Part shown: in pieces, positions 1 through 9,764 of the stretch
Numbering within the stretch: position 1 is the first letter of the stretch
How the letters are laid out: each line of letters starts with the position of its first letter
DNA from: Bacteroidota bacterium
GTDB taxonomy: Bacteria; Bacteroidota; Bacteroidia; Chitinophagales; Chitinophagaceae
NCBI GenBank assembly: GCA_013289175.1
Contig: JABDAN010000001.1
Span: forward strand, 62,001-126,000
DNA length: 64,000 nt
Reading direction: 5' to 3'
Notes under the pieces: generated by a model
Told to the model about the DNA's origin: nothing
Database searches by the model: none
What the model saw: only the letters and a program-made list of their open reading frames with translations
Made by a program: the position numbers and the translations under genes

Positions 1-33
1 ATTCCCCATTTCACGGCCCGCACCTGCCCCATT

Positions 34-975
34 CTAACTCGGGCCTTTGGTCCTTAAATAATGCAAGAACATAAAGAACTTCGAAGAAAATCCATTTTTT
101 AACAGAATTTCCGGTATACGCGTTTGCGTCTTGATCATCGCCGCAACAAAGGGGGGAATATTGCCCGTATATCCCGATCCATTGATTTGAGCCAGGTCTT
201 TGATCGACAGATTGCGGATAAATCGCCACCAGGAATCAAAAATGGGCAGATACTTGGATGATTGCGGGTCCAACTTCTCATTTAGTAAAAACCGCTCCGG
301 AATTTCTATCGTTGGTTTACCGAAACTCCTTTGGGTTACCTGGCTTACACTGATACCGATCCGGACCAGGTTTGCCTCAATCCATTCAGCGGAGGGATTT
401 TTTTTGAGATAGCGGATATAAAAGTCGATATCTACCAGCCATTGGAGGCGCGGGTCGAATTGAACCGCTTCATCCCGCTTAAAAATTACCACACTGGGCG
501 GACCTATCCGGTTAGCGGCCAAAAGGATTTCCGGGTTCTTTTTAATCCGATCGAGCTGGAATCGATTGATCTTGATTTCCTGTTCTGCGCCGCTGGTAAA
601 AACATTCGTATATCCTGAAAAATAAAAGGAAGATCGGGCGGTTTGGGTGGCTTCTGCAAATATTTTGAGACTGTCGGACTCCCTAAACCAGTCGTCATCG
701 TGCATGATCTTAATCCAAGGCCCACGGGATTTTCTTATGGATTCATTCCAATTTTCAGGTGAACCCAGTGTTTGCAGATTTTTAAAATACCGGATACAGG
801 GATTGAGTACATGTTCTGCGGCCAGGGTTTGAACTTCCCTGCCCGGGCTGTCATCGGTAATGACGATTTCAAAATCACGAAAGGACTGTATTTCAATTGA
901 ATCCAGCAGTCTTTTGAGATAGGGTGTCCGCTCAAAGGCCGGGATGCAGATTGATATCAACGGGAGACCATCCAT
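34..975 (-). CDS. Glycosyltransferase family 2 (GT-A)
   Basis: N-terminal PLISICIPAFERTPYLKRLLDSI...DFEIVITDDSPG and WIKIMHDDDWF (DxD-like), typical of GT2. Confidence 0.88.
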   Translation of the reverse strand: MDGLPLISICIPAFERTPYLKRLLDSIEIQSFRDFEIVITDDSPGREVQTLAAEHVLNPCIRYFKNLQTLGSPENWNESIRKSRGPWIKIMHDDDWFRESDSLKIFAEATQTARSSFYFSGYTNVFTSGAEQEIKINRFQLDRIKKNPEILLAANRIGPPSVVIFKRDEAVQFDPRLQWLVDIDFYIRYLKKNPSAEWIEANLVRIGISVSQVTQRSFGKPTIEIPERFLLNEKLDPQSSKYLPIFDSWWRFIRNLSIKDLAQINGSGYTGNIPPFVAAMIKTQTRIPEILLKNGFSSKFFMFLHYLRTKGPS

Positions 976-979
976 GGGA

Positions 980-987
980 CAAAAATA
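980..987 (-). promoter_or_regulatory. Bacteroidota -7 promoter box TATTTTTG for the GT2 gene
   Basis: Plus strand caaaaata = TATTTTTG on minus; matches TAnnTTTG; only 4 nt from the ATG. Confidence 0.45.
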
Positions 988-1074
988 GGTTTCTGGCTAA
1001 ATGACGAGTATATTAATATTCCATTATTAAAATATAGCACGAAAATTGTTCAAGTAAAACAGAACATTTCAAAC

Positions 1075-1350
1075 ATGATTATCCAATTTAACCGGAATAT
1101 TCAGTTCAGCAAACTGATCAAGGCCGACGGCAGATTGAGGGAGTTCAATTTCAGAAAAGTAAATGGTCTGGTGGAAGAGCTCTTTACCGTGGATGTTAGC
1201 GATGACCGCGGCAACCGGCTTATGTTTAAAATGCGCAAAGAAGGCAATGACTGGCTGATACTAGCCGACAAGCCCATGCCTGAATGGATATGGAATAACA
1301 GCTTGAGTTTTAACGAGGCCATTGAGGAAGAACTTAAAATATCAGGATAA
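1075..1350 (+). CDS. Small conserved hypothetical protein (paralog of 43506..43763)
   Basis: ATG ORF of 91 aa; shares FSKLIKA(D/E)GRLREFNFRK...VDVSDDRGNR with the second copy. Confidence 0.75.
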   Translation: MIIQFNRNIQFSKLIKADGRLREFNFRKVNGLVEELFTVDVSDDRGNRLMFKMRKEGNDWLILADKPMPEWIWNNSLSFNEAIEEELKISG

Positions 1351-1387
1351 AGGATTTTATTATATTTATCCCGCGATTTAATGATGA

Positions 1388-1900
1388 ATGGTCCAATTTT
1401 CCGCAGTCATACAACAATTTGAACAACAGGGGGAAAAAACGGGCTGGTCCTATATTACCATTCCCAGCGATATTGCCAGTCAACTAAAACCTGGTTCGAA
1501 AAAATCATTTCGGGTAAAAGGAAAGCTGGATGCTCATCTGATCCAACAGCAGGCACTCCTTCCCATGGGCAACGGAGATTTTATTCTTCCCTTAAAAGCC
1601 AGTCTTCGCAAAGCCATTCACAAGCACAAAGGGGCGATGTTAAAATGCAGTCTGGCTGAAGACATCAAGCCATTGCAGGTTTCCAACGAGTTGGTCGCCT
1701 GTCTTCAGGATGCACCCAAAGCAGAAAAAAAATTTAAAGAGATGCCTCCATCCCATCAAATGTATTACAGCAATTGGATTGAATCGGCAAAGACCGTGCA
1801 TACCAAAGCAAAGAGAATCGGTCTGACGATATTGTCGATGGAAAAAAACCTGACCTTTGCAGAGATGTTAAAATTAAATGCACAATCTGTTAATAAGTAA
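1388..1900 (+). CDS. YdeI/OmpD-associated family protein (DUF1905 + OmdA-like)
   Basis: N-terminal DUF1905-like (GWSYITIPSDIASQLKPGSKKSFRVKGKLD); C-terminal PPSHQMYYSNWIESAKTVHTKAKRI. Confidence 0.75.
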   Translation: MVQFSAVIQQFEQQGEKTGWSYITIPSDIASQLKPGSKKSFRVKGKLDAHLIQQQALLPMGNGDFILPLKASLRKAIHKHKGAMLKCSLAEDIKPLQVSNELVACLQDAPKAEKKFKEMPPSHQMYYSNWIESAKTVHTKAKRIGLTILSMEKNLTFAEMLKLNAQSVNK

Positions 1901-1927
1901 ATTGGCGTGCATATGCATGTAAACAAT

Positions 1928-1935
1928 TAAATTTG
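1928..1935 (+). promoter_or_regulatory. -7 promoter box TAAATTTG upstream of phoH
   Basis: Exact TAnnTTTG; 10 nt before the TTG start. Confidence 0.45.
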
Positions 1936-1945
1936 GTCACATGCG

Positions 1946-2962
1946 TTGGATGATATAGCAGAAACCTCATTTGAAAACTTTAAACTATCGGAATTGACTG
2001 AAACGATTATCAACCTGGAAACGGTTAACCCAATTGAGTTTTTCGGAGTTAACAATGGCAAATTAGATATCCTCAAAAAAAAATTTCCTCTTCTCAAAAT
2101 TCTTTCCCGCGGTACTCAGATCAAATTGAGCGGTGCACCGGAACAGGTGGAAACAGCCAAAGAAAAAATAGACCTGCTCCTGCAGTACCTGGAGCGCAAT
2201 GGCAGCCTGACGGAAAATTATTTTAGTCAGATCCTGGGCGGCGACGATGCTGAAACCGTGGATCATTTTGTCGACAGAAACCCCAATGACATTCTGGTAT
2301 TCGGTCCCAACGGCAAAACAGTGCGGGCCAGGACCGTAAACCAGAAAAAACTGGTGACGGCTTCAGAGAAAAACGACATCGTTTTTGCCATCGGACCTGC
2401 CGGAACCGGTAAAACCTATACAGCGGTTGCCATGGCGGTTCGCGCGTTGAAAAATAAGATGGTCAAAAAGATCATCCTGACACGCCCGGCGGTGGAGGCC
2501 GGAGAAAACCTGGGTTTTCTGCCCGGTGATCTGAAAGAAAAAATTGATCCCTATCTGCGTCCCCTCTATGATGCCCTGGATGATATGATTCCCGCCGACA
2601 AACTGGGATATTATATGACCACCAGAACCATTGAAATCGCTCCACTGGCCTATATGCGGGGCAGAACCCTCGACAATGCTTTTATTATCCTGGATGAAGC
2701 CCAAAATGCTACGGAACTTCAGTTAAAGATGTTCCTGACACGCATCGGGCCCAGTGCCAAAGCGATCATCACCGGAGATCTGACGCAAATTGATCTTCCC
2801 AAAAATCAGAAGAGCGGACTGGCCAAAGCCTTATATATTCTGAAAGGCATCGATGGCATTGCCCATATTGAACTGGACGAAGAAGATGTGGTTCGTCACC
2901 GGCTGGTCAAGGCCATCATCAGGGCCTATGAAAAAGATAAAGTGATCGATCAGGGTTCGTAA
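1946..2962 (+). CDS. PhoH family P-loop ATPase
   Basis: Walker A GPAGTGKTYTAVAMAV; LTRPAVEAGENLGFLPGDLKEKIDPYLRPLYDAL; FIILDEAQNAT. TTG start; in-frame stop at 1928-1930 leaves no upstream start. Confidence 0.95.
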   Translation: MDDIAETSFENFKLSELTETIINLETVNPIEFFGVNNGKLDILKKKFPLLKILSRGTQIKLSGAPEQVETAKEKIDLLLQYLERNGSLTENYFSQILGGDDAETVDHFVDRNPNDILVFGPNGKTVRARTVNQKKLVTASEKNDIVFAIGPAGTGKTYTAVAMAVRALKNKMVKKIILTRPAVEAGENLGFLPGDLKEKIDPYLRPLYDALDDMIPADKLGYYMTTRTIEIAPLAYMRGRTLDNAFIILDEAQNATELQLKMFLTRIGPSAKAIITGDLTQIDLPKNQKSGLAKALYILKGIDGIAHIELDEEDVVRHRLVKAIIRAYEKDKVIDQGS

Positions 2963-2981
2963 GGAAAAAATTATTGTTGGA

Positions 2982-3446
2982 TTGCGGTTTGAGGATCATC
3001 TAACCGCTGAGGATTTATTGTTTAAGAAAAACAGGCCATCGTTGAAAACCATTTTGCTTGCCTTGCTGGTCGCACTGATTGGTTCCTGCAATGCGGGAAA
3101 AACTTTTAATAAAGCCGAGGATGCTCAGGATGCCGGACGGCAGTTTATCCGGGCTTCCCTGGACGGAGACTACGAAAAGGCCCGGTTTTATTTGTTGAGC
3201 GACTCAGTCAATTTATTGCTCATCACCAAATGGCAACAGGGATTTGATAAAATGGACCGGGATACCCGGCAACAATACCGGGATGCGAGTATTCTTCCGA
3301 TCAGCATCCGCACCGTCAATGATTCGGTGACAATCTATTCGTTTTCGAACAGTTTCCGTAAAGACACCACTACCGTGCGCATCGTACGGGTCCAGGGAGA
3401 ATGGCTGGTGGATTTAAAAGAGATCCTCAACGACAAACATCCCTGA
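2982..3446 (+). CDS. Putative lipoprotein, DUF4878-like
   Basis: Hydrophobic segment with lipobox-like LIGSC; small secreted-domain composition. True start uncertain (TTG at 2982 or 3018). Confidence 0.55.
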   Translation: MRFEDHLTAEDLLFKKNRPSLKTILLALLVALIGSCNAGKTFNKAEDAQDAGRQFIRASLDGDYEKARFYLLSDSVNLLLITKWQQGFDKMDRDTRQQYRDASILPISIRTVNDSVTIYSFSNSFRKDTTTVRIVRVQGEWLVDLKEILNDKHP

Positions 3447-3516
3447 TCGTCTGGCTATGCTGGTTGTTTTGCGCTATGGCATTGAATGAGTAGGTTTGTG
3501 CCATCAACCCGAGCCA

Positions 3517-4074
3517 ATGAATAAAATGAATGTATCCCATCCATGGCATGGCGTTCCTTACGGAAGCCACGCACCGAGAATCGTAAACGCGATCATAGAA
3601 ATTCCCCAGGGAGCCAGGGCCAAATACGAAATTGACAAAGCCAGCGGTTTGTTGAAACTTGACCGGGTCATTTATTCTTCTTTTTATTATCCGGTGAACT
3701 ATGGTTTTATACCTCAGACATATGGAGACGATAAGGATCCCCTGGACATCCTGGTGATTACCTCCCTTCCAGTGGTTCCGCTTTGTCTGATGGAAGCCAA
3801 GGTTCTCGGGGTCATGCAGATGATCGACAACGGAGAAGGAGATGATAAAATAATTGCGGTTGCCGCCTCTGATCCGGGCGTAAACCACTACAACAACATC
3901 GAAGAACTTCCCAAACATTTTTTCGATGAACTACGACATTTTTTTGAAGAATATAAAAAGCTGGAAAACAAAGCGGTTAAAGTGGAAGAATTCGGGGATA
4001 AAACCATGGCACTAAAAGTTATTGAGAATGCCATTGAATTCTATAAAAAGGAATTTGGCAGCCAGACAGCCTGA
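3517..4074 (+). CDS. ppa: Inorganic pyrophosphatase
   Basis: [53 protein letters not shown]; family I PPase signature. Confidence 0.95.
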   Translation: MNKMNVSHPWHGVPYGSHAPRIVNAIIEIPQGARAKYEIDKASGLLKLDRVIYSSFYYPVNYGFIPQTYGDDKDPLDILVITSLPVVPLCLMEAKVLGVMQMIDNGEGDDKIIAVAASDPGVNHYNNIEELPKHFFDELRHFFEEYKKLENKAVKVEEFGDKTMALKVIENAIEFYKKEFGSQTA

Positions 4075-4192
4075 ATGCCCGCTGACCTTTCCTGAAAGCC
4101 TTGTTAAGGTCTGCCCAACTACCGGGCTTGTATCCGTTCTCCTTATGCAATCGACGAGATTCTGTATCTTAATGAAAAGCTGATTTTTCACC

Positions 4193-4759
4193 TTGAAGTC
4201 CTCCTCACATACCCATTTAACCGATCAGGAAATTCTAAAGCATTTTTATGCAGATCGCAGCAATGAATGGCTGGGATCTCTGCTGGAACGATATACGTTG
4301 CTACTTTATGGGGTTTCCATGAAATACCTCAAAAATCCGGAAGAAGCCAGGGATGCCGTCCAGCAGATTTTTCTAAAAGTTATCACCGAACTGCACAAAT
4401 ATGAAGTCAGTTATTTCAGTTCCTGGATCTATATGATTACCAAGAACCATTGTCTGATGTTGATTCGCAACCGCAAACATGGAATCTCGGTCGATGAGAT
4501 GAAGGACCCTGTTTCAGAAACGGAAGATCCCGATCCGCTCAAAGAAGAGGGAATGGTTAGGGAATTGAACGAAGCGTTGAGTCACTTGAATTCCGAACAA
4601 AGAACCTGCATCCGCAAGTTTTATTTAGAGAAAAAATCCTATCAGTTGATCGCATCTGAGACAGGGTTTACGCTGGAAAAAGTGAAAAGCCATATTCAAA
4701 ATGGCAAAAGGAACCTTCGTTTATTGCTGGAAAAAAAATTAGACCAATTTGAAAAATGA
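4193..4759 (+). CDS. RNA polymerase sigma-70 factor (ECF type)
   Basis: Region 2 (YLKNPEEARDAVQQIFLKVITEL...FSSWIYMITKNHCL) and region 4 (LNSEQRTCIRKFYLEKKSYQLIASETGFTLEKVKSHIQNGKRNLR); TTG start. Confidence 0.92.
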   Translation: MKSSSHTHLTDQEILKHFYADRSNEWLGSLLERYTLLLYGVSMKYLKNPEEARDAVQQIFLKVITELHKYEVSYFSSWIYMITKNHCLMLIRNRKHGISVDEMKDPVSETEDPDPLKEEGMVRELNEALSHLNSEQRTCIRKFYLEKKSYQLIASETGFTLEKVKSHIQNGKRNLRLLLEKKLDQFEK

Positions 4760-5121
4760 TCATGCAGGATGAATCAAACGATATGACTCCCGATGAGTTC
4801 CGGAAAAATATTCCGGCTTCTTTGGACCAGCGTCTTCGAGCTCTGATGGGAGAAGGTGATTCCAATCCATTTAAGGAGGAATTGCCCGCAGCCTTTTTGA
4901 AAGACGCCCGGGAAGGTCTTGAGCAAGTAGAAGACGAAAAACAACTGGAAGACGTGCTAAAGCAACTGAACCTGCAAATGCACCGGCAACTCACCCATCA
5001 TAAAAAGAAAAGGAAGAGAAAAAATCTGGGCAATATGACCTGGACCTATTGGGCCATCCTCCTCATTTTGCTTCTGGTGATCGTGGGGTTTATCCTGGTA
5101 AGAATGACGTTAAAACACTAA
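4756..5121 (+). CDS. Single-pass membrane protein, putative anti-sigma factor
   Basis: Overlaps sigma gene (ATGA); cytoplasmic N-terminus, basic KKKRKRK, one C-terminal TM helix. Confidence 0.6.
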   Translation: MIMQDESNDMTPDEFRKNIPASLDQRLRALMGEGDSNPFKEELPAAFLKDAREGLEQVEDEKQLEDVLKQLNLQMHRQLTHHKKKRKRKNLGNMTWTYWAILLILLLVIVGFILVRMTLKH

Positions 5122-5153
5122 CTCCCCTCCTGCCCTTCAGTGCAGAATAAGGG

Positions 5154-6293
5154 TTATTGATATTGTATATAAACCGGTTTGGGTTTGAGCTTTAATACTT
5201 CAGCAGGCGTCATCATGGAGCTGTTCGGCTCTCGGAAATCGTTTTTATAAAACAATTTAAATCCCGTGAATTGTACCGGCTCCCGGGAAACATATTCCAG
5301 ATAGGTCGTCAACTTTCTGGATTTTGCACCCCATCCATCCATATCGATTACAACCTGCACGTTCGGGTTAGGCCGGATATTCTTGTAGTTACGGATCATG
5401 GCCTGTGTAAACCGGTGAACCACCAGGATTTTTGGAGGAAGCTGATTGTCCTTGGCCAGCTTGGTGAGGTAATGAATAGCAAAATTGATGTCTGAATCGT
5501 TCATGGTGCCGATCACCGTTCCAGGTTTTTTACCGGTTTTCATGGAAAATTCCGGATCTATGCCCAGATGGACCTGCGGCATTTTAAGGTATGTTTCCAG
5601 CAAAGGAATTTCTTCCTGCACCGTACTTTGACCGGTTTGAATATCCAAAAAAACCAAGGCATTGATTCTGGCAGCCATACGGATGACGGAATCGATTTGT
5701 TTAAATGGCATCCGGAGCCGGTATTTATTGCCTTTCCCGGGATAACCCTGTGCCGTCACGGCGATATAGTGTAAAGCAGGTCTTACCGTAACGGTCGAAT
5801 CGGCTGCTTGCCATTTTTTAACCTCAGCCAGGAGCCTGGAAAACATTTCGTCGGTAGGATATTCTCCCAGCACGCCCATTTTTTTAGAATACAGATTGCC
5901 ATAGTATGCCACGACCCGGTTAAAGGGGAAAATGGCCCCGGGTAAGGGATAGTCCAGCTTTACCGGCCAGCGGCCTGAACTGTCCCCATTGCTCAGGGAC
6001 TTGAGTAAGAAATCGTATTTGGCCGTATCCAGGGTTGCCGTTTTCAAACTGGTGGCACTGGAATCTTTGTTTACGGTATCCTTTGCGATGGTCGTTTTTA
6101 GTTGTGAGCTCCTCCCCAAATAATTGCCGGAACCAGAGGCCCGGAAATAAAAAAAGCCCGCTATCAGCAGGAGGCTGGAGAAAATAAGGATCAAGTGCCC
6201 TTTGCTGGGCATGCCAGTTCCGCTGGCGGATTTAGGAGAAAATTGCATAGGGTGGCTGATTGTCGAAAAGGTGATGATCATTCGCTTAAACAA
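5154..6293 (-). CDS. Conserved hypothetical exported or membrane-anchored protein
   Basis: N-terminal TM GHLILIFSSLLLIAGFFYF; start may be internal; long coherent ORF. Confidence 0.7.
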   Translation of the reverse strand: MFKRMIITFSTISHPMQFSPKSASGTGMPSKGHLILIFSSLLLIAGFFYFRASGSGNYLGRSSQLKTTIAKDTVNKDSSATSLKTATLDTAKYDFLLKSLSNGDSSGRWPVKLDYPLPGAIFPFNRVVAYYGNLYSKKMGVLGEYPTDEMFSRLLAEVKKWQAADSTVTVRPALHYIAVTAQGYPGKGNKYRLRMPFKQIDSVIRMAARINALVFLDIQTGQSTVQEEIPLLETYLKMPQVHLGIDPEFSMKTGKKPGTVIGTMNDSDINFAIHYLTKLAKDNQLPPKILVVHRFTQAMIRNYKNIRPNPNVQVVIDMDGWGAKSRKLTTYLEYVSREPVQFTGFKLFYKNDFREPNSSMMTPAEVLKLKPKPVYIQYQ

Positions 6294-6330
6294 AAACGTG
6301 ATATAGGAGGCTTTATTTTAAGCAATTCTG

Positions 6331-7959
6331 TTAAAAACATATTTTTTTGTACCAGTTGATCAATCCATTGGTAGATCCATCGTGGCCGGTCGTTTCATCG
6401 CCATTTTTTAGTTCCGGGAGAATATTCCCAGCCAGGGCTTTTCCCAGTTCAACCCCCCACTGATCAAAAGAAAAAATGTTCCAAATGACTCCCTGAACAA
6501 AGATTTTGTGTTCGTACAGCGCGATCAACTGTCCAAGCGTATAAGGCGTTATCATCTTGATCAGGAATGAGTTGGTGGGTCTGTTTCCACTAAAGAATTT
6601 AAAAGGTATCAGTTCGGGTTTCACCTGGGCTTCCAGGAGTTCTTCCGGACTGCGTCCATTCATCAGGGCTTCTGTCTGGGCAAAAAAATTGGACAATAAC
6701 TTTGCATGGTGGTCGCCCAGTGGATTCTGAGAGATGGCCGGTGCTATGAAATCACAAGGGATGAGCACCGTTCCCTGGTGAATGAGCTGATAAAAAGCGT
6801 GCTGACCATTGGTTCCGGGTTCACCCCAGACCACCGGACCCGTGGAATAGGTAACGGGAACCCCGTTTCGGTCCACCGATTTTCCGTTGCTTTCCATGTT
6901 TCCCTGTTGGAAATATGCAGCAAAGCGGTGCATATATTGATCGTAGGCCAAAATCGCTTCTGTCTGAGATCCAAAGAAATTCCTGTACCAGATGCCAATC
7001 AGGGCCATGATCACCGGGATATTTTTTTCGAAAGCCGTGTTCTTAAAGTGTTTGTCGGATCCATGTGCTCCCTGCAACAACTCTTCAAAACGCGGGTAGC
7101 CGATCATCAGCACAATGGAAAGACCAATGGTGCTCCAAAGAGAATAGCGACCTCCTACCCAATCCCAAAAAACAAACATGTTCGACCGGTCAATGCCAAA
7201 TTTTACTACTTCGCTTTCATTGGTTGACAGGGCAACAAAATGCTTGGCGATATGGGATTCCTCTCCGGCTGATTTCAGAAACCATTCCCGGGCACTGTAT
7301 GCATTGGTCATGGTTTCCTGGGTAGTAAAAGTTTTGGAAGCGATGAGGAATAGCGTTTCCTCAGGATTTATTTTTTTAAGGGTTTCGACAATCTGGGTTC
7401 CATCCACGTTGGAAATAAAAAATGCCTGCATGCCATCGATCCAATAGTGTTTCAGCGCTTCACTGACCATAACCGGTCCCAGGTCACTTCCTCCAATACC
7501 GATGTTAACTATATTGCGGATGGGTTTGCCGCTGTATCCCCTCCATTCACCGGAATGAATTTTCTGGCTGAAAAATTTCATGTGTTCCAGCTCTTGCATC
7601 ACTTCAGGCATCACGTCTTTGCCGTCAGAATAAACGGGTTCCCCGGAGAAATTCCGCAAGGCTGTGTGTAACACGGAACGATCTTCTGTCCGGTTGATTT
7701 TTTCACCGGAAAACATGGCCGCAATGGCTTCCGATACCCGACACTCTGCCGCCAATTCAAATAAATGGGAAAGGGTTTCCGCATTTATCAAGTTTTTGGA
7801 GAAATCAAAGAGTATGTCACCGAATATGATGGAATAACGATTAAACCTTTCCCGGTCATCATGAAACAGGCTTTTCATTTGGATTGTTTTCAGGAACTGC
7901 TGATCGGTTTGTAATTTTTTCCAGGCCGCGGTTTCAACTGGGGAAATATTGGGGAACAT
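6331..7959 (-). CDS. pgi: Glucose-6-phosphate isomerase
   Basis: [57 protein letters not shown]. Confidence 0.98.
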   Translation of the reverse strand: MFPNISPVETAAWKKLQTDQQFLKTIQMKSLFHDDRERFNRYSIIFGDILFDFSKNLINAETLSHLFELAAECRVSEAIAAMFSGEKINRTEDRSVLHTALRNFSGEPVYSDGKDVMPEVMQELEHMKFFSQKIHSGEWRGYSGKPIRNIVNIGIGGSDLGPVMVSEALKHYWIDGMQAFFISNVDGTQIVETLKKINPEETLFLIASKTFTTQETMTNAYSAREWFLKSAGEESHIAKHFVALSTNESEVVKFGIDRSNMFVFWDWVGGRYSLWSTIGLSIVLMIGYPRFEELLQGAHGSDKHFKNTAFEKNIPVIMALIGIWYRNFFGSQTEAILAYDQYMHRFAAYFQQGNMESNGKSVDRNGVPVTYSTGPVVWGEPGTNGQHAFYQLIHQGTVLIPCDFIAPAISQNPLGDHHAKLLSNFFAQTEALMNGRSPEELLEAQVKPELIPFKFFSGNRPTNSFLIKMITPYTLGQLIALYEHKIFVQGVIWNIFSFDQWGVELGKALAGNILPELKNGDETTGHDGSTNGLINWYKKICF

Positions 7960-8048
7960 TTTCGGGTTGGCTTTTGTTTTGCTGACAAAATTACGATATG
8001 AATGTTGTTATTGGTCAATGATTGAATTCACATTTTTAAAACATATTT

Positions 8049-8270
8049 ATGAGCCAGGCTTTTATCAGGGAAAATGATGAAATGCAATTACAGGATGTTG
8101 CTCCTTCGGTTACCGCGCTTATGATTTTTCTGACTCGCGAAAACAATGGGGTTAGGGTTTACGAAAAACATTCCGTTAAACACCCGCAAGTCAAAGGGGA
8201 AGTACATGTGATGAGTAACGGCTTGTCCTATGCGAAGGATGATGACTCGAAGTGGTACCTGATCGACTGA
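8049..8270 (+). CDS. Small conserved hypothetical protein
   Basis: ATG ORF of 73 aa in a gap between divergent/convergent genes. Confidence 0.5.
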   Translation: MSQAFIRENDEMQLQDVAPSVTALMIFLTRENNGVRVYEKHSVKHPQVKGEVHVMSNGLSYAKDDDSKWYLID

Positions 8271-8295
8271 GCATTCGCCCGAATGGCTCCAGGGT

Positions 8296-9315
8296 TTATT
8301 CCAAGTTTCTCAAAGTGGTGACGAAATGTTCGACCATTTCAGGCTTTATGTCCAAATGCGTCACCATGCGCAGCCGTTTGTTGGAAATCGTTAACAAAAG
8401 GATATTTTTCTCCCGCAGTTTCTTAATAAAATCTTGGGGGTCCCGTCCGTCCCCTAACTCAAAAATGACCAGATTGGTTTCAACCGGTAATACCATCTTA
8501 ACTCCCGGGTGGCGCTGAAGTGCTTCGCCAATTTGTCTGGCGTGCAGGTGGTCGGTAGCCAGTCTTTCCACATGGTTTTCCAACGCATATAGCGCTGTGG
8601 CTGCCAGGTAACCCGCCTGTCTTAGACCCCCGCCAAAAACTTTTCTTTTGCGAATAGCCTGACGGATAAATTTTTCAGATCCCAACAGTACGCTGCCCGC
8701 GGGACAGCCAAGGCCTTTGTTAAAACAAACCGAAATGCTGTGAAACGCATCGCCGTAGTTCCGAGCAGTTTCTTGGGTCGCCACCAGCGCATTAAACAAC
8801 CGGGCACCATCTAGGTGAAGGATCAAACCATGGAGATCACAAAGCTCCTTGATTTTTATGATTTCTTTGATATCATAACAACTCCCGCCACCCCGGTTCG
8901 AAGTATTCTCCAGACAAACCAAAGCGGTGTGGGCCCGGTGTGGATCATCGGGATTGATACATGTTAAAATTTGGCTGGCATTTATTTTCCCCCGATCACC
9001 CACCAGGGTTCGGCTTTGACAACCGGCATTGAAGGCAATACCACCCCCCTCGTAGTAATAAACATGGGATTCCTGCTCACAGATCACCTCGTCTCCGGGG
9101 CGGGTGTGGGTCGAAATCGCCACCTGATTGGACATGGTTCCGCTCGCACACCAAAGGGCTGCTTCCATGCCAAAAAGATCCGCCATTTTTTTTTCCAGTA
9201 GGTTGACACTGGGGTCTTCGCGGAAAACATCATCACCCACCTGGGCCTGCATCATTGCTTTGAGCATACCCTCCGTAGGCTTGGTCACCGTGTCTGATCG
9301 AAAATCGGCTATCAT
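8296..9315 (-). CDS. ltaE: Low-specificity L-threonine aldolase family
   Basis: DFRSDTVTKPTEGMLKAM...GDDVFREDPSVN; HLDGARLFNA; CFNKGLGCPAGSVL. Confidence 0.95.
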   Translation of the reverse strand: MIADFRSDTVTKPTEGMLKAMMQAQVGDDVFREDPSVNLLEKKMADLFGMEAALWCASGTMSNQVAISTHTRPGDEVICEQESHVYYYEGGGIAFNAGCQSRTLVGDRGKINASQILTCINPDDPHRAHTALVCLENTSNRGGGSCYDIKEIIKIKELCDLHGLILHLDGARLFNALVATQETARNYGDAFHSISVCFNKGLGCPAGSVLLGSEKFIRQAIRKRKVFGGGLRQAGYLAATALYALENHVERLATDHLHARQIGEALQRHPGVKMVLPVETNLVIFELGDGRDPQDFIKKLREKNILLLTISNKRLRMVTHLDIKPEMVEHFVTTLRNLE

Positions 9316-9395
9316 ATTGCGATCTGTTAAAGTGACGGCAAGTTATCACCCGCTGGCATGAAGATTGAAAATATCTTGGTATAAAATTAAATATT

Positions 9396-9611
9396 ATGGA
9401 CAATCTAGTGTTGAAAGGAACTTGGAATACCCTGAAAGGCAAATTAAAACAAGCCTATGGAAATTTGACGGATGATGATCTGCGGTATGAAGAGGGAAAA
9501 GAGGATGAATTGCTCGGAAGGCTCCAGCAAAAAACTGGAAAGACCAAGGACGATTTAAAGAAATGGTTTAAATCTGAATCGGTTTCAAATCCCGAAAAGA
9601 CCCGGTTATAA
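9396..9611 (+). CDS. CsbD family stress-response protein
   Basis: [51 protein letters not shown]. Confidence 0.92.
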   Translation: MDNLVLKGTWNTLKGKLKQAYGNLTDDDLRYEEGKEDELLGRLQQKTGKTKDDLKKWFKSESVSNPEKTRL

Positions 9612-9622
9612 CTCCGTTTGTT

Positions 9623-9719
9623 AACGCCCGGCGCCCGGTATCGATCGAATGAGCACATGGCAATGAATAAATTCAAAAGTTGTTCCGTGCTTGCTTGTAT
9701 CCGGTAAGCGCCGGGCGTT
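9623..9719. repeat. Long-range inverted repeat AACGCCCGGCGC ... GCGCCGGGCGTT (12/12 bp arms)
   Basis: Arms at 9623-9634 and 9708-9719, perfectly complementary; 73 nt between them. Confidence 0.75.
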
Positions 9720-9764
9720 TGACAATAGCGCCGCAAATCCCTTTTTTGGTTAACTTGCGTCCCT

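Noticed and set aside
3427-3918. 163 aa minus-strand ORF
   Set aside because: Antisense to ppa.
6706-7227. 173 aa plus-strand ORF
   Set aside because: Antisense to pgi; no recognisable domain.
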